From the NCBI GenBank assembly GCA_903822495.1, contig CAIJPD010000020.1:1-64000 (forward strand): a stretch of DNA of 64,000 nucleotides, written 5' to 3'. Position 1 is the first letter of the stretch, and every line of letters starts with the position of its first letter. Both the position numbers and the translations under genes were made by a program. Below, in pieces: positions 1 through 9,378 of the stretch. This stretch comes from an uncultured Chloroflexota bacterium. GTDB taxonomy: Bacteria > Chloroflexota > Limnocylindria > Limnocylindrales > CSP1-4. A model generated the notes under the pieces. It made no database searches. It worked only from the letters and a program-made list of their open reading frames with translations, and was not told the DNA's origin.

Positions 1-129
1 CCCGGCGACAACGTCGAGATGAAGGTCGAGCTGATCACCCCGATCGCGCTCGAGATCGGCCAGCGCTTCGCCATCCGCGAAGGCGGTCGAACCGTCGGTG
101 CCGGCGCCATCGTGAGCATCCAGGAGTAA
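1..129 (+). CDS. tuf: Elongation factor Tu, C-terminal end (partial)
   Basis: The window opens inside this gene; 42 codons and a TAA stop remain. The peptide ([18 protein letters not shown]... [12 protein letters not shown]) is the conserved end of domain III of EF-Tu, the GTPase that delivers aminoacyl-tRNA to the ribosome. Only three bases separate it from rpsJ, the usual tuf-S10 junction of bacterial str/S10 clusters. The 5' part lies outside the window. Confidence 0.96.
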   Translation, partial: PGDNVEMKVELITPIALEIGQRFAIREGGRTVGAGAIVSIQE

Positions 130-132
130 TCG

Positions 133-441
133 ATGGCAAAGCAGCGGATCAGGATCCGCCTCAAGGCATATGACCACCGTCTGCTCGATCAGTCGGCGGC
201 CCAGATCGTGGAGACCGCGCAGCGAACCGGTGCCGACGTCGTCGGTCCCGTGCCGCTGCCGACACGGATCGAGAAGTTCACGGTGATTCGGTCTCCGTTC
301 ATCGACAAGGACAGCCGCGAGCAGTTCGAGATTCGAACGCACAAGCGCCTGGTCGACATCCTCGATCCGTCTTCCAAGACGGTCGACGCATTGATGCGGC
401 TCTCGCTGGCAGCGGGTGTCTACATCGAGATCAAGATGTGA
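133..441 (+). CDS. rpsJ: 30S ribosomal protein S10
   Basis: 102 residues, the normal length for S10, a small-subunit head protein that in other bacteria also binds NusB in antitermination. It begins [19 protein letters not shown] and holds the family signatures [20 protein letters not shown] and [18 protein letters not shown] start three bases after tuf. The TGA stop shares its last base with the ATG of rplC, so translation is probably coupled. First gene of the S10 block. Confidence 0.98.
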   Translation: MAKQRIRIRLKAYDHRLLDQSAAQIVETAQRTGADVVGPVPLPTRIEKFTVIRSPFIDKDSREQFEIRTHKRLVDILDPSSKTVDALMRLSLAAGVYIEIKM

Positions 442-1055
442 TGTCGAACATTGGATTGATCGGCCGCAAGGTCGGTATGACGCAGGTCTTCCAGCCCGAT
501 GGCACGATGGTGGCGGTTTCGGTCGTCGCCATCACCCCCAACACGGTGACGCGACTGCGCACCCCCGATCGTGACGGCTACACGGCCATCGCACTCGGCA
601 CGGACGAAGTCAAGAAGCTCAATAAGCCTGACTCCGGTCAGCTCCGGGACCTCCCCAAGGTCTCCACGATCCGCGAGTTCCGCGTTGACAGCGTGGGGAG
701 CTACGAGGTGGGCCAGACGGTCGCCATCTCCGACCTGTTCGCCGCGGGCGACCTGGTCGACGTCACGGGCGTCTCCAAGGGTCGCGGGTTCGCCGGCGTC
801 ATCAAGCGCCACAACTTCGCGCGTGGCCCCAAGACGCACGGTTCCGATCATCATCGGGCGCCCGGCTCCATCGGCCCCGGCACCACCCCGGGTCGCGTCT
901 ATCGCGGCCTTCGGATGGCGGGCCACATGGGCAATGAGCGGGTGACCGTCAAGAAGGTCCGCGTCATTCGCGCGGACGCCGAGCGCAACCTGCTCCTCGT
1001 GAGCGGCAGCCTGCCGGGCTCGCGTGGGACGCTCGTGCTCGTGAAGAAGGCCTGA
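441..1055 (+). CDS. rplC: 50S ribosomal protein L3
   Basis: 204 residues from the ATG that overlaps the rpsJ stop. A GTG one codon earlier (438) is possible but less likely. L3 is an early-assembly large-subunit protein that reaches toward the peptidyl-transferase centre. The long internal loop is recognisable at about residues 113-155 ([32 protein letters not shown]). The N-terminus [13 protein letters not shown] is typical. Confidence 0.97.
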   Translation: MSNIGLIGRKVGMTQVFQPDGTMVAVSVVAITPNTVTRLRTPDRDGYTAIALGTDEVKKLNKPDSGQLRDLPKVSTIREFRVDSVGSYEVGQTVAISDLFAAGDLVDVTGVSKGRGFAGVIKRHNFARGPKTHGSDHHRAPGSIGPGTTPGRVYRGLRMAGHMGNERVTVKKVRVIRADAERNLLLVSGSLPGSRGTLVLVKKA

Positions 1056-1058
1056 CCG

Positions 1059-1682
1059 ATGCCCCAGACAACCCTCTATGACCGCACCGGCGCATCGATT
1101 GGCAGTGTCGAACTGAGCGACGAGCTGTTCGCCGCTCCGGTCAACGCGGCCGTCATCCACCAGGTGGTCACGGCCCAGCTCGCCGGTCGGCGCCTGGGCA
1201 CCAGCGATACCAAGACCCGTGGCGAAGTCCGCGGCGGCGGTCGCAAGCCGTATCGCCAGAAGGGCACCGGCCGCGCTCGCCAGGGTTCTCGCACGGCTCC
1301 CCACTACCGTGGGGGCGGCGTGGTCTTTGGCCCGCATCCGCGCTCGTATGAGCAGCGGCTGCCCAAGAAGATGCGCCAGCTCGCCCTGCGTGGCGCGCTG
1401 ACCGCGAAGCTCGCCGACGGCGAGATCAAGGTCCTCGACTCGTTCGGCCTCGATGCAATCAAGACCCGGGATCTCGTCGGCGTCCTCGCGGCGTTGACGG
1501 CCAGCGGTCGCGTCCTGCTCGTCGCTCCGAACGCGGACGAGAAGCTCCGCCTCTCGGCTCGCAACCTCCCCACCGTCGACGTGATCCTGGCCGACTCGCT
1601 CAACGTGGTCGCCCTGCTTCGCGCCAACACGGTCGTCATCGAGCAGCCGGCCCTGGCCCGCATGCAGGAGGTCTACGCGTGA
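1059..1682 (+). CDS. rplD: 50S ribosomal protein L4
   Basis: 207 residues. L4 lines the peptide exit tunnel and in some bacteria represses the S10 operon. The basic tunnel loop (GEVRGGGRKPYRQKGTGRA, then YRGGGVVFGPHPRSYEQRLP) lies at about residues 55-105. It starts three bases after rplC. The TGA stop is inside GTGA, giving a four-base overlap with the GTG of rplW. Confidence 0.97.
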   Translation: MPQTTLYDRTGASIGSVELSDELFAAPVNAAVIHQVVTAQLAGRRLGTSDTKTRGEVRGGGRKPYRQKGTGRARQGSRTAPHYRGGGVVFGPHPRSYEQRLPKKMRQLALRGALTAKLADGEIKVLDSFGLDAIKTRDLVGVLAALTASGRVLLVAPNADEKLRLSARNLPTVDVILADSLNVVALLRANTVVIEQPALARMQEVYA

Positions 1683-1993
1683 GCGCCCTCACGGCCCCCG
1701 AGATCATCCTGCGCCCCGTCATCTCCGAGAAGTCGATTGACGAATCGGGGCGCGGCAAGTACACGTTCGCGGTTCATTCGGACGCCAACAAGATCCAGAT
1801 CAAGGCGGCGATCGAGGAGCTGTACAAGAAGGAGAACGTGACCGTCACGGCGGTCAACGTCCTCACGACGAAACCCCGCGAGAAGCGGCGCGGCACCAAG
1901 CGCGGCCGCATCGTCGGGCGGACCACCGCCTGGCGGAAGGCCATCGTTACGCTGGCCCCCGGCCAGAAGATTGCATTCTTCGAGGGGGTCTAG
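1679..1993 (+). CDS. rplW: 50S ribosomal protein L23
   Basis: 104 residues with a GTG start overlapping the rplD stop. L23 sits at the tunnel exit, where it docks trigger factor and SRP in known ribosomes. Signatures: [14 protein letters not shown] near the N-terminus and [14 protein letters not shown] in the extended loop. rplB follows after two bases. Confidence 0.97.
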   Translation: MSALTAPEIILRPVISEKSIDESGRGKYTFAVHSDANKIQIKAAIEELYKKENVTVTAVNVLTTKPREKRRGTKRGRIVGRTTAWRKAIVTLAPGQKIAFFEGV

Positions 1994-1995
1994 GG

Positions 1996-2823
1996 ATGCC
2001 GCTTCGTAGCTACAAGCCCACGTCCGCCGGCCTGCGGTCGATGACTCGCTCGACCTTCGAGGAGATCACGACCACCCAGCCGCACAAGCCGCTGCTCGAG
2101 CCCCAGACACGCGGCTCCGGCCGCAACAATGCCGGGCGACTCACGGTCCGCCATCGCGGCGGCGGCGAGAAGCAGCACTATCGGATCATCGACTTCAAGC
2201 GGAACAAGCCCGGCGTGCCGGCGCGTCTCGCCACGATCGAGTACGACCCGAACCGATCCGCCCGGATCGGCCTGCTCCACTACCGGGACGGCGAGAAGCG
2301 CTACCTGCTGCTCCCGAACGGTCTCAAGGTCGGGGACCTCATCGTCTCCGGTCCCGAGGCCGAGGCCCGCGTCGGCAATGCACTGCCCATCTCGAACATT
2401 CCGCTCGGCACCACGATCCACAACATCGAGCTCGTCCCCGGGCGCGGTGGGCAGATCGTCAGGTCCGCCGGCACGTCTGCGCAGCTGCTTGCCAAGGAAG
2501 GGGACTACGCCCAGGTGCGGCTCCCTTCCGGCGAAGTTCGCCGCGTGAGCATTCGGTGCATGGCCACGATCGGCCAGGTCAGTAACCTCGACCATGAGAA
2601 CCAGAACCTCGGCAAGGCCGGTCGAGCCCGCCACATGGGCCAGCGGCCCGAGGTTCGCGGCGTCGTCATGAACCCGCGAGACCATCCGCACGGCGGTGGC
2701 GAGGGCAAGTCCCCCACGGGGATGCCGCCCAAGACGCCGTGGGGCAAGCCTGCGATGGGCTATCGGACCCGTCGCAACAAGCTCTCGGGTCGCTTGATCG
2801 TTCGATCGCGGACCCGCAAGTAG
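1996..2823 (+). CDS. rplB: 50S ribosomal protein L2
   Basis: 275 residues, standard length. L2 is needed for subunit association and peptidyl transfer. It carries the RNA-binding core ([21 protein letters not shown]) and the near-invariant C-terminal [18 protein letters not shown] segment containing the functionally important histidine. ATG start two bases after rplW. Fourteen bases including a strong AGGAGGGAGGAG ribosome-binding site lead to rpsS. Confidence 0.98.
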   Translation: MPLRSYKPTSAGLRSMTRSTFEEITTTQPHKPLLEPQTRGSGRNNAGRLTVRHRGGGEKQHYRIIDFKRNKPGVPARLATIEYDPNRSARIGLLHYRDGEKRYLLLPNGLKVGDLIVSGPEAEARVGNALPISNIPLGTTIHNIELVPGRGGQIVRSAGTSAQLLAKEGDYAQVRLPSGEVRRVSIRCMATIGQVSNLDHENQNLGKAGRARHMGQRPEVRGVVMNPRDHPHGGGEGKSPTGMPPKTPWGKPAMGYRTRRNKLSGRLIVRSRTRK

Positions 2824-2838
2824 CAGGAGGGAGGAGAT

Positions 2839-3123
2839 ATGTCCCGTTCAGTCAAGAAGGGCCCGTTCATCGCCCCCCGGCTACTCGGCCGGATCGAGGA
2901 GATGAACAAGCGCAACGAGAAGAAGGTCGTCAAGACCTGGTCTCGGGCTTCCGTGATCTTCCCGGTGTTCATCGGGCATACGGTCGCTGTGTACAACGGC
3001 AAGAAGCACGTTCCGGTCTACGTGACCGAGAACATGGTCGGCCATCGGCTCGGTGAGTTTGCTCCTACCCGCAACTATCGCGGGCACGGCAAGCACACCG
3101 ACCGGTCGACGTCGCTGAAGTAG
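2839..3123 (+). CDS. rpsS: 30S ribosomal protein S19
   Basis: 94 residues. S19 lies in the small-subunit head near the A-site finger and forms a complex with S13. It begins [10 protein letters not shown] and holds [21 protein letters not shown] and [14 protein letters not shown], all diagnostic. It is preceded by one of the few strong purine-rich ribosome-binding sites in this block (about 2824-2835), suggesting an independent initiation point. Confidence 0.98.
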   Translation: MSRSVKKGPFIAPRLLGRIEEMNKRNEKKVVKTWSRASVIFPVFIGHTVAVYNGKKHVPVYVTENMVGHRLGEFAPTRNYRGHGKHTDRSTSLK

Positions 3124-3133
3124 GAGCGGCATC

Positions 3134-3472
3134 GTGCGAGTCAGCGCCACCGCCAAGTACCTCCGTGGTTCGACCCGGAAGGCCCGTCTGGTCACGCAGG
3201 TGATCAAGGGCAGGCCGGTCGAGGAGGCCGCCGCTCTCCTTCGGTTCATGCCGCAGCATGCCGCCCGGGATATCGCCCGGGTCCTGGCCAGTGCGACGGC
3301 CAACGCCGAGAACAATCACAACCTGTCGGCCAGCGACCTCGTGGTCGCGGACGCGCAGGCCGACGAGGGTCCCACGATCAAGCGCTGGAGGCCCCGGGCC
3401 CAGGGTCGGGCCTTCCCGATCCACAAGCCCATGACCCACATCACCATCGTCGTCGCGGACAGGGAGGCCTGA
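3134..3472 (+). CDS. rplV: 50S ribosomal protein L22
   Basis: 112 residues with a GTG start. L22 contributes to the exit tunnel. Recognised from YLRGSTRKARLVTQVIKGRP, ALLRFMPQHAARDIARVL, ASATANAENNHNL and the terminal hairpin region IKRWRPRAQGRAFPIHKP. It lies between rpsS and rpsC with gaps of ten and two bases. Confidence 0.97.
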   Translation: MRVSATAKYLRGSTRKARLVTQVIKGRPVEEAAALLRFMPQHAARDIARVLASATANAENNHNLSASDLVVADAQADEGPTIKRWRPRAQGRAFPIHKPMTHITIVVADREA

Positions 3473-3474
3473 GC

Positions 3475-4155
3475 ATGGGACACAAGGTCCATCCCTACGG
3501 CTTCCGCCTCGGGATCTCGCGTACCTGGACGGCCAAGTGGTACGCGGACAAGGATTACACCGCCCTCCTCAAGGAGGACATCCTGATCCGCAAGCTGATC
3601 GAGACTCGCCTGTCAAACGCCAGCGTGAGCCAGGTCGAGATCGAGCGCGGAATCAATCACGTCACCGTCACGGTCCACACAGCCAAGCCGGGGATCGTCA
3701 TCGGCAAGGGCGGCCAGAACGTCGAGATCCTGCGTCAGCAGATCGGTGTGCTCACGAAGCGCAAGGTCAAGCTGGAGATCAAGGAGATCCGACAGCCTGA
3801 GCTCGATGCCTACCTGGTCGCCATCAACATCAGCCAGCAGCTGGCCCGGCGGATCGCCTTCAAGAAGGCGATGAAGCAGGCCATCCAGCGGTCGATGAAG
3901 GCGGGCGCCAAGGGCGTCAAGATCGCCGTCGCCGGCCGACTCGGCGGGTCCGAGATGGGTCGCCGCGAGTGGGACCGCGAAGGTCGCATCCCGCTGGGCA
4001 CGCTCCGGGCCGACATCAGCTACGGCCAGGTCCACGCGCATACCACGTACGGCCGGATTGGCGTCAAGGTCTGGATCTACCGCGGCGACCAGATCCCTGA
4101 GCGCACCGTCCGCGAGCCCGCCGCCCTTCCGGCCGGCGTGGCCCAGGGGGTCTGA
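3475..4155 (+). CDS. rpsC: 30S ribosomal protein S3
   Basis: 226 residues. S3 forms part of the mRNA entry channel. It begins [14 protein letters not shown], carries the KH domain GKGG loop ([19 protein letters not shown], about residues 75-93), and the C-terminal domain with [20 protein letters not shown] and the [15 protein letters not shown]-type ending. ATG start two bases after rplV. Confidence 0.98.
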   Translation: MGHKVHPYGFRLGISRTWTAKWYADKDYTALLKEDILIRKLIETRLSNASVSQVEIERGINHVTVTVHTAKPGIVIGKGGQNVEILRQQIGVLTKRKVKLEIKEIRQPELDAYLVAINISQQLARRIAFKKAMKQAIQRSMKAGAKGVKIAVAGRLGGSEMGRREWDREGRIPLGTLRADISYGQVHAHTTYGRIGVKVWIYRGDQIPERTVREPAALPAGVAQGV

Positions 4156-4158
4156 CCA

Positions 4159-4605
4159 ATGTTGATGCCCAAGAGGGTCAAGCACCGCAAGGTGATGCGC
4201 GGACGGATGTCCGGTCGAGCCAAGGGCGGCGCGACCGTCGCCTTCGGCGAGTTCGGCCTGGCCACCCAGGAGCCCGCCTGGATCACCAGCCGACAGATCG
4301 AGTCTGCCCGGCGCGCCATGACCCGTTCGGTCAAGCGCGGCGGCAAGATCTGGATCCGGATCTTCCCGGACAAGCCGGCAACCAAGAAGCCGGCCGAAAC
4401 CCGGATGGGTTCCGGCAAGGGCGCCCCCGACCATTGGGTCGCGGTCGTTCGCCCGGGTCGGATTCTGTTCGAGATGGCAGGCGTCCCCCACGCGGAGGCC
4501 GTCGAGGCCATGCGCCTGGCGGCACACAAGCTTCCGGTCGCGACCAAGTTCGTGATGCGCGAGACAGTGATCGAGACTGCGCCGGAGGGCACCGATGGAC
4601 ATTGA
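4159..4605 (+). CDS. rplP: 50S ribosomal protein L16
   Basis: 148 residues starting [20 protein letters not shown]16 helps shape the A-site region and orders tRNA on the large subunit. Conserved [40 protein letters not shown] and [19 protein letters not shown] are visible. An internal ATG three codons in could also serve as start. Its last ten bases overlap rpmC. Confidence 0.97.
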   Translation: MLMPKRVKHRKVMRGRMSGRAKGGATVAFGEFGLATQEPAWITSRQIESARRAMTRSVKRGGKIWIRIFPDKPATKKPAETRMGSGKGAPDHWVAVVRPGRILFEMAGVPHAEAVEAMRLAAHKLPVATKFVMRETVIETAPEGTDGH

Positions 4606-4807
4606 CAAGGTCCGCGCCCTCTCCGACGCGGAGCTCGAGGACTCGCTCCACGAAGCCAGGCAGGAGTTGTGGGCGGCGCGGTTCGCGCTTTCCACGCGCC
4701 AGCTGAAGGACTACACCACGATCCCGCAGGCGCGGCGGCGGATCGCCCGGATCCTCACCGTCAAGCGCGAGCGCGATGTTGTCCGCACAACGGGAGCAGC
4801 GCGATGA
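4595..4807 (+). CDS. rpmC: 50S ribosomal protein L29
   Basis: 70 residues. L29 is a small helical protein near the tunnel exit beside L23. The pattern [22 protein letters not shown] followed by [20 protein letters not shown] matches the two-helix family. The start lies inside rplP (11-base overlap) and the stop overlaps the ATG of rpsQ in an ATGA junction. Confidence 0.96.
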   Translation: MDIDKVRALSDAELEDSLHEARQELWAARFALSTRQLKDYTTIPQARRRIARILTVKRERDVVRTTGAAR

Positions 4808-5187
4808 CAGGAGCGAACCAGCCAGTGCAGGGCCAGCGCAAGACCAAGGTCGGGCGCGTCGTGAGCGACAAGATGGACAAGACGATCGTCGTGTCCGTCG
4901 AGCGCCTGACGCGACACCGGCTGTACAAGCGGGTCATCCGCCTGACGACCAAGTTCAAGGCGCATGACGAGGCCAACGAGGCGAGGATCGGCGATACCGT
5001 CCTCATCGAGGAGTCTCGGCCGCTGTCGGCAACCAAGCGCTGGCGTCTCGTCAGCGTCGTCTCCCGCTCCGGCGAGGAGACGGCCGGCATCGTGATCCCG
5101 ACCGACGAAGACGCCACGTCCGAAGCCATCCACGGGGCCGCTCACCCGGGCCGCCACGCAGATGACGAGACGGAGGCGCGCTCGTGA
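4804..5187 (+). CDS. rpsQ: 30S ribosomal protein S17 with a long C-terminal tail
   Basis: 127 residues from the ATG in the ATGA overlap with rpmC. The core ([60 protein letters not shown]) ends near residue 88, which is the full usual length of S17, a primary 16S rRNA binder. About 40 further residues form an acidic, Ala/His/Glu-rich, probably disordered tail ending ADDETEARS. The overlap with rplN fixes the stop, so the tail is not a read-through artefact of the window. Confidence 0.95.
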   Translation: MTGANQPVQGQRKTKVGRVVSDKMDKTIVVSVERLTRHRLYKRVIRLTTKFKAHDEANEARIGDTVLIEESRPLSATKRWRLVSVVSRSGEETAGIVIPTDEDATSEAIHGAAHPGRHADDETEARS

Positions 5188-5552
5188 TCCAGCCGCAGTC
5201 GCGCCTCCGTGTCGCGGACAACACAGGTGCACGGACGATTCAGTGCATCCGAGTGATGGGTCGCTCCCAGAAGAACACCGCCACCGTCGGCGACGTGATC
5301 ATCGCCAGCGTCAAGCAGGCGATCCCCAACGCCGCCGTCAAGAAGGGCGACGTTGTGCGCGCGGTCATCGTCCGCACGGCCAAGGAGTACGGCCGCACCG
5401 ACGGGAGCTACATCCGGTTTGACGAGAACGCGGCTGTCCTGATCAACAACCAGGGCAACCCGCGCGGCACCCGGATCTTCGGCCCCGTCGCCCGCGAGCT
5501 GCGCGATCGCAACTACATGAAGATCGTCTCGCTCGCCCCGGAGGTGCTGTGA
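5184..5552 (+). CDS. rplN: 50S ribosomal protein L14
   Basis: 122 residues with a GTG start overlapping the rpsQ stop. L14 is at the subunit interface and is the docking site of the silencing factor RsfS in other bacteria. Signature: [20 protein letters not shown] at the start, [20 protein letters not shown] in the middle, and [16 protein letters not shown] near the end. The stop shares one base with the rplX ATG. Confidence 0.98.
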   Translation: MIQPQSRLRVADNTGARTIQCIRVMGRSQKNTATVGDVIIASVKQAIPNAAVKKGDVVRAVIVRTAKEYGRTDGSYIRFDENAAVLINNQGNPRGTRIFGPVARELRDRNYMKIVSLAPEVL

Positions 5553-5992
5553 TGGGCCGCGAGTACCAGCACGGCACTCCCACCAAGGTGGCCGAGATCC
5601 GCAAGGGTGACACCGTCGTGCTCATCACCGGCAAGGATGCCGGGAAGCGGGGCAAGGTCGACAAGGTCATCACGCGGACCGCGGCACCCAACTCCGCCCG
5701 CAGCTCCTATCGGCGCGGCACGAACACGAGCGGCACGGCCGTCGTGGTCGAAGGCCTCAACATCGCCAAGCGACACACCAAGCCGCGCCAGTCCACGAGC
5801 CAGTCCACGACCGGACCCCAGGTCCAGCCGGGCGGCATCCTCGAGGTGGCGCAGCCGCTCGACATCAGCAAGGTGATGCTTGTCTGCCCGAAGTGCGACA
5901 CGCCCACCCGCATCAAGCACAGCACACTCGCCGACGGCAAGCGGATCCGCGTCTGCGCGCACTGCGGCTCACCCCTGGAGGTGAAGGCGTGA
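5552..5992 (+). CDS. rplX: 50S ribosomal protein L24, zinc-ribbon form
   Basis: 146 residues from the ATG overlapping the rplN stop; a GTG at 5549 is an alternative. L24 initiates 50S assembly. The KOW motif ([20 protein letters not shown]) is near residues 18-37. The C-terminal part keeps two Cys pairs ([10 protein letters not shown] and RVCAHCGSP), the zinc-ribbon type. Between them lies an unusually long Ser/Thr/Gln-rich loop (about residues 50-95), making it longer than the common 100-110 residues. Confidence 0.96.
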   Translation: MGREYQHGTPTKVAEIRKGDTVVLITGKDAGKRGKVDKVITRTAAPNSARSSYRRGTNTSGTAVVVEGLNIAKRHTKPRQSTSQSTTGPQVQPGGILEVAQPLDISKVMLVCPKCDTPTRIKHSTLADGKRIRVCAHCGSPLEVKA

Positions 5993-6531
5993 GCACACGT
6001 CTGCAGGAGCGCTATCAGGCCGAGGTGGCCCCGGCGCTCATCAAGCAATTCGAGTACGCCAACCCGAACCAGGTGCCGAAGGTCGCGAAGATCGTCATCA
6101 ACATCGGTCTCGGGGAAGCGCTCACCAACGCCAAGGCGATCGACGCCGCGGTGAAGGACCTGACCGCCATCGCCGGCCAGAAGCCGGTCGTGACGCGGGC
6201 TCGACGATCGATCGCCCAGTTCCGGGTTCGGACGGGTAACTCGATCGGCGCGAAGGTGACCCTTCGGGGCGCCCGGATGTGGGACTTCCTCGATCGCCTG
6301 ACCACCCTGGCGCTCCCGCGCATCCGCGACTTCCGGGGCATCCCGGCCAAGTCGTTCGATGGACGGGGCAACTACACGCTCGGCCTCAGGGAGCAGCTTG
6401 CGTTCCCGGAGATCGACTACGACAAGGTCGACCGTCTCCGCGGGCTGGAGATCAGCATCGTGACGACGGCGAAGAACGACGAGGAATCGAAGCGTCTGCT
6501 CGAACTCCTCGGCATGCCCTTCGCCTCGTAG
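5989..6531 (+). CDS. rplE: 50S ribosomal protein L5
   Basis: 180 residues from a GTG in the GTGA overlap with rplX. An open frame extends further upstream but only antisense-like residues lie there. L5 binds 5S rRNA in the central protuberance. Family blocks: [39 protein letters not shown], and [20 protein letters not shown]. Sixteen bases with a GGGAGGGAG site separate it from rpsN. Confidence 0.97.
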   Translation: MSTRLQERYQAEVAPALIKQFEYANPNQVPKVAKIVINIGLGEALTNAKAIDAAVKDLTAIAGQKPVVTRARRSIAQFRVRTGNSIGAKVTLRGARMWDFLDRLTTLALPRIRDFRGIPAKSFDGRGNYTLGLREQLAFPEIDYDKVDRLRGLEISIVTTAKNDEESKRLLELLGMPFAS

Positions 6532-6547
6532 GCGCGGGAGGGAGACC

Positions 6548-6733
6548 ATGGCCAAGAAGTCGATGATCGCGAAGGCGAAGCGCCCCGCGAAGTTCAAGGT
6601 GCAGCAATATCACCGGTGCTTCGTGTGCGGTCGTCCGCGCGCGTACATGCGTCGGTTCGCGCTCTGCCGCATCTGCTTCCGGGAGCGAGCGCTCCTCGGC
6701 GAGCTGCCGGGCGTCACGAAGTCGAGCTGGTAG
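6548..6733 (+). CDS. rpsN: 30S ribosomal protein S14, type Z (zinc-binding)
   Basis: 61 residues, the length of the zinc-binding short S14. Four cysteines at 24, 27, 40 and 43 (CFVCGRP and LCRICFRE) form the zinc site. S14 joins the small-subunit head late in assembly. In the usual spc order it lies between rplE and rpsH, as here. Confidence 0.97.
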   Translation: MAKKSMIAKAKRPAKFKVQQYHRCFVCGRPRAYMRRFALCRICFRERALLGELPGVTKSSW

Positions 6734-6740
6734 GGGAGCG

Positions 6741-7139
6741 ATGAACATCTCCGACCCGATCGCGGACATGCTCACGCGCGTGCGCAATGCGTCGCGCGCC
6801 CACCACCAGGACGTGGTGGTGCCGTCCTCACGGACGAAGCGTGAGATCGCCCGTATTCTCAAGGACGAGGGCTTCATCGCCGACGTCATCGAGGAGCAGG
6901 ATGGACCCGCAATGGTCCTCAAGCTGACCCTCAAGTACGTCGGCGGCAAGGCACCCGTCGTATCCGGCCTGAAGCGGATCAGCAAGCCCGGCCTGCGTGT
7001 GTACGCCGGGAAGACCGAGATTCCGCGAGTCCTGGGCGGCCTGGGCATCGTCATCGTCAGTACCAGCCAGGGGATCATGACCGGCGCGCAGGCCCATCGG
7101 GCCCAGCTCGGCGGCGAGATCCTCGCGTACGTCTGGTAG
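6741..7139 (+). CDS. rpsH: 30S ribosomal protein S8
   Basis: 132 residues. S8 is a primary 16S rRNA binder and the translational repressor of the spc operon in E. coli. It begins [20 protein letters not shown] and ends with [29 protein letters not shown], the standard C-terminal RNA-binding region. ATG start with a GGGGAG site just upstream. Confidence 0.97.
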   Translation: MNISDPIADMLTRVRNASRAHHQDVVVPSSRTKREIARILKDEGFIADVIEEQDGPAMVLKLTLKYVGGKAPVVSGLKRISKPGLRVYAGKTEIPRVLGGLGIVIVSTSQGIMTGAQAHRAQLGGEILAYVW

Positions 7140-7147
7140 ACGAGACC

Positions 7148-7699
7148 ATGTCGAGAATTGGACGCCTTCCCATCGCAGTCCCGGCCGGCGTGGACGTCGA
7201 GATCGACGGCCGACAGCTGACCGTGACCGGACCAAAGGGCCGATTGACTCGGGCCCTTCACCCTGACATGACCGTCGTCCGCGAGGAGGGCAAGCTGCTC
7301 GTCAGCCGGCCTACCGAGCAGAAGATGCACAAGCAACTCCATGGGCTGACCCGAACGCTGGTCAACAACATGGTCGTCGGCGTGACGACGGGCTATCGCA
7401 AGCCCCTCGAGATCACCGGCGTCGGCTACCGGGCCCAACTGATTGGCACCAGCCTGCAGTTGAGCCTGGGCTATAGCCACCCCATCGAGATCGTTCCGCC
7501 GTCGGGCATCACGTTCGAGCTCGAGAACCCTACTCGCCTGGCGATCGTCGGGATCGACAAGGAGCTCGTCGGCCAGGTGGCCGCCAAGGTCCGCGCGACC
7601 CGCAAGCCGGAGCCGTACAAGGGCAAGGGCGTGAAGTACGCGGGCGAGCGGATCCGCCGCAAGGCCGGCAAGGCCGGGAAGATCGGCGGCAAGAAGTAA
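7148..7699 (+). CDS. rplF: 50S ribosomal protein L6
   Basis: 183 residues. L6 lies near the factor-binding (sarcin-ricin) region. Begins [20 protein letters not shown]; the duplicated fold is closed by the conserved [25 protein letters not shown] end. ATG start eight bases after rpsH; rplR follows after 19 bases. Confidence 0.97.
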   Translation: MSRIGRLPIAVPAGVDVEIDGRQLTVTGPKGRLTRALHPDMTVVREEGKLLVSRPTEQKMHKQLHGLTRTLVNNMVVGVTTGYRKPLEITGVGYRAQLIGTSLQLSLGYSHPIEIVPPSGITFELENPTRLAIVGIDKELVGQVAAKVRATRKPEPYKGKGVKYAGERIRRKAGKAGKIGGKK

Positions 7700-7718
7700 T
7701 GACCGCGCGAGGGACACG

Positions 7719-8081
7719 ATGAGCACCGCACCGAGCCGGAGTGCGGCCCGGCAGAAGCGTCACGAACGGATTCGCCTCCACCTGGAGGGGACCACCGAGC
7801 GCCCGCGCCTCGCCGTCTTCCGGAGTCTTAACCACATCTACGCCCAGGTCATCGACGATGCGTCCGGCACGACCCTGGCAGCGGCCTCGACAGTCGAGAA
7901 GGAGCTTCGTGGCTCCACCGCTACCAAGGTCGAAGAGGCCAGGATCGTCGGTCGTCTCGTCGCTGAGCGCGCCAAGGCCGCCGGCGTCGAGCGGGTCGTG
8001 TTCGACCGGGCGGGCTTCCGATACCACGGACGGATCAAGTCGCTCGCGGACGCCGCGCGCGAAGCCGGCCTGGAGTTCTAA
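7719..8081 (+). CDS. rplR: 50S ribosomal protein L18
   Basis: 120 residues. L18 binds 5S rRNA together with L5. Visible blocks: [40 protein letters not shown], and [26 protein letters not shown] at the C-terminus. The N-terminal Ser/Arg/Lys-rich stretch is typical. ATG start; an AAGGAGCG site follows the stop and serves rpsE. Confidence 0.97.
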   Translation: MSTAPSRSAARQKRHERIRLHLEGTTERPRLAVFRSLNHIYAQVIDDASGTTLAAASTVEKELRGSTATKVEEARIVGRLVAERAKAAGVERVVFDRAGFRYHGRIKSLADAAREAGLEF

Positions 8082-8089
8082 GGAGCGAC

Positions 8090-8629
8090 ATGGCCAGGAT
8101 CGACCCGAACAAACTCGCGCTCGAGGAGCGCGTCGTCCAGATCAATCGCGTCGCCAAGGTCGTCAAGGGCGGCCGGCGGTTCAGCTTCAGCGCGGTCATC
8201 GTCGTCGGTGACGGCGCCGGCCACGTCGGTGCCGGGCTGGGCAAGGCCAGCGAGGTCCCGGAGGCGATTCGCAAGGGCGTCGAGGACGCAAAGAAGAACA
8301 TCATCCGCGTGCCCCTCGTCGGGACCACCATCCCGCACGAGGTCCACCAGGAGTTCTCCGCGAGCAAGGTCCTCCTGAAGCCCGCGTCGCAGGGCACCGG
8401 CGTCATCGCCGGCGGCTCCGTGCGCGCGGTCGTCGAGGCGGCCGGGATCCGCGACATCCTCGCCAAGATCCACGGCTCCACCAACCCGGTCAACGTGACC
8501 AGGGCGACGATCGAGGCCCTCCGGAGCCTCCGATCGGCGGAGGAGATCAGCGCCAGCCGCGGCATCACCGTCCGCGCCCACATCGCGGGCCAGCCGAGCG
8601 AGCCACGGGAGGTTTCCGGTGGGCGCTAA
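8090..8629 (+). CDS. rpsE: 30S ribosomal protein S5
   Basis: 179 residues. S5 affects decoding accuracy and helps form the mRNA entry channel. Signatures: [26 protein letters not shown] and [21 protein letters not shown], then [13 protein letters not shown]-like [22 protein letters not shown]. The C-terminal ~15 residues overlap rpmD by 11 bases. Confidence 0.97.
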   Translation: MARIDPNKLALEERVVQINRVAKVVKGGRRFSFSAVIVVGDGAGHVGAGLGKASEVPEAIRKGVEDAKKNIIRVPLVGTTIPHEVHQEFSASKVLLKPASQGTGVIAGGSVRAVVEAAGIRDILAKIHGSTNPVNVTRATIEALRSLRSAEEISASRGITVRAHIAGQPSEPREVSGGR

Positions 8630-8822
8630 GCTCCGCGTGACCCAGACCAGGAGCACGATCAGCCACATCGCCCGCAACCGGGCGACCATCGAGGCGCTGG
8701 GGCTGCACCGGATCGGCGACACCGTCGTCGTCGCGGACAACCCGGCCACCCGTGGCATGGTCCGCCAGGTGCGCTTCCTCGTCTCGGTCGAAGAGATTCC
8801 CGATACCGAGGAGAAGGCATGA
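8619..8822 (+). CDS. rpmD: 50S ribosomal protein L30
   Basis: 67 residues with a GTG start inside the end of rpsE. The family pattern [39 protein letters not shown] is clear; L30 is a small large-subunit protein absent from some phyla. The last codons overlap the rplO ATG (8819) by four bases. Confidence 0.96.
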   Translation: MGAKLRVTQTRSTISHIARNRATIEALGLHRIGDTVVVADNPATRGMVRQVRFLVSVEEIPDTEEKA

Positions 8823-9373
8823 AGCTGCACGATCTTCACCCGGCTCCCGGTTCCCGGAAGGCCCGCAAGCGCGTTGGTCGCGGCATCGCCGCCGGCCAGG
8901 GCAAGACGGCCGGCCGCGGCACCAAGGGCCAGAAGGCCCGAGCGGGTGGCTCGATCCCGGCGTGGTTCGAAGGCGGCCAGACGCCGCTGCATATCCGTAT
9001 TCCGAAGCTGCGCGGCTTCACCAACCGCTTCAAGGTGGAATACGAGGTCGTGAACCTCGGCGCCATCGCGCGGCTCGTGGAGCTGGGCGTTCTCGAGGCG
9101 GGCGACATGCCCGGCTCCAAGCCGTCGAGCAGGCCGGCGCCTGTCACCGTGAACCAGGAGATCCTCCGGGCCACGGGCCTGGTTCGGACGCTCGACAAGC
9201 CGCTCAAGATCCTCGGCCACGGCGAGATCGCCACGGCGCTCTTCGTGGTCGCCGATGCCTTCAGCAAGACCGCGATCGCCAAGATCGAGGCAGCCGGCGG
9301 CTCGGTGAACGTCCTCGAGGTGCCGGGCACTTTCGGCTCGTCCAGCCAGGCATCCGCTGCCGCTGAGGGCTGA
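8819..9373 (+). CDS. rplO: 50S ribosomal protein L15, slightly extended
   Basis: 184 residues, against about 145-150 in most bacteria. The Gly/Lys/Arg-rich N-terminus (GSRKARKRVGRGIAAGQGKT AGRGTKGQKAR) and the globular C-terminal domain (LDKPLKILGHGEIATALFVV ADAFSK) are standard for this late-assembly protein. The extra length is an insertion around GDMPGSKPSSRPAPVTVNQE and an Ala/Ser/Glu C-terminal tail. It ends five bases before secY. Confidence 0.96.
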   Translation: MKLHDLHPAPGSRKARKRVGRGIAAGQGKTAGRGTKGQKARAGGSIPAWFEGGQTPLHIRIPKLRGFTNRFKVEYEVVNLGAIARLVELGVLEAGDMPGSKPSSRPAPVTVNQEILRATGLVRTLDKPLKILGHGEIATALFVVADAFSKTAIAKIEAAGGSVNVLEVPGTFGSSSQASAAAEG

Positions 9374-9378
9374 CGCCC

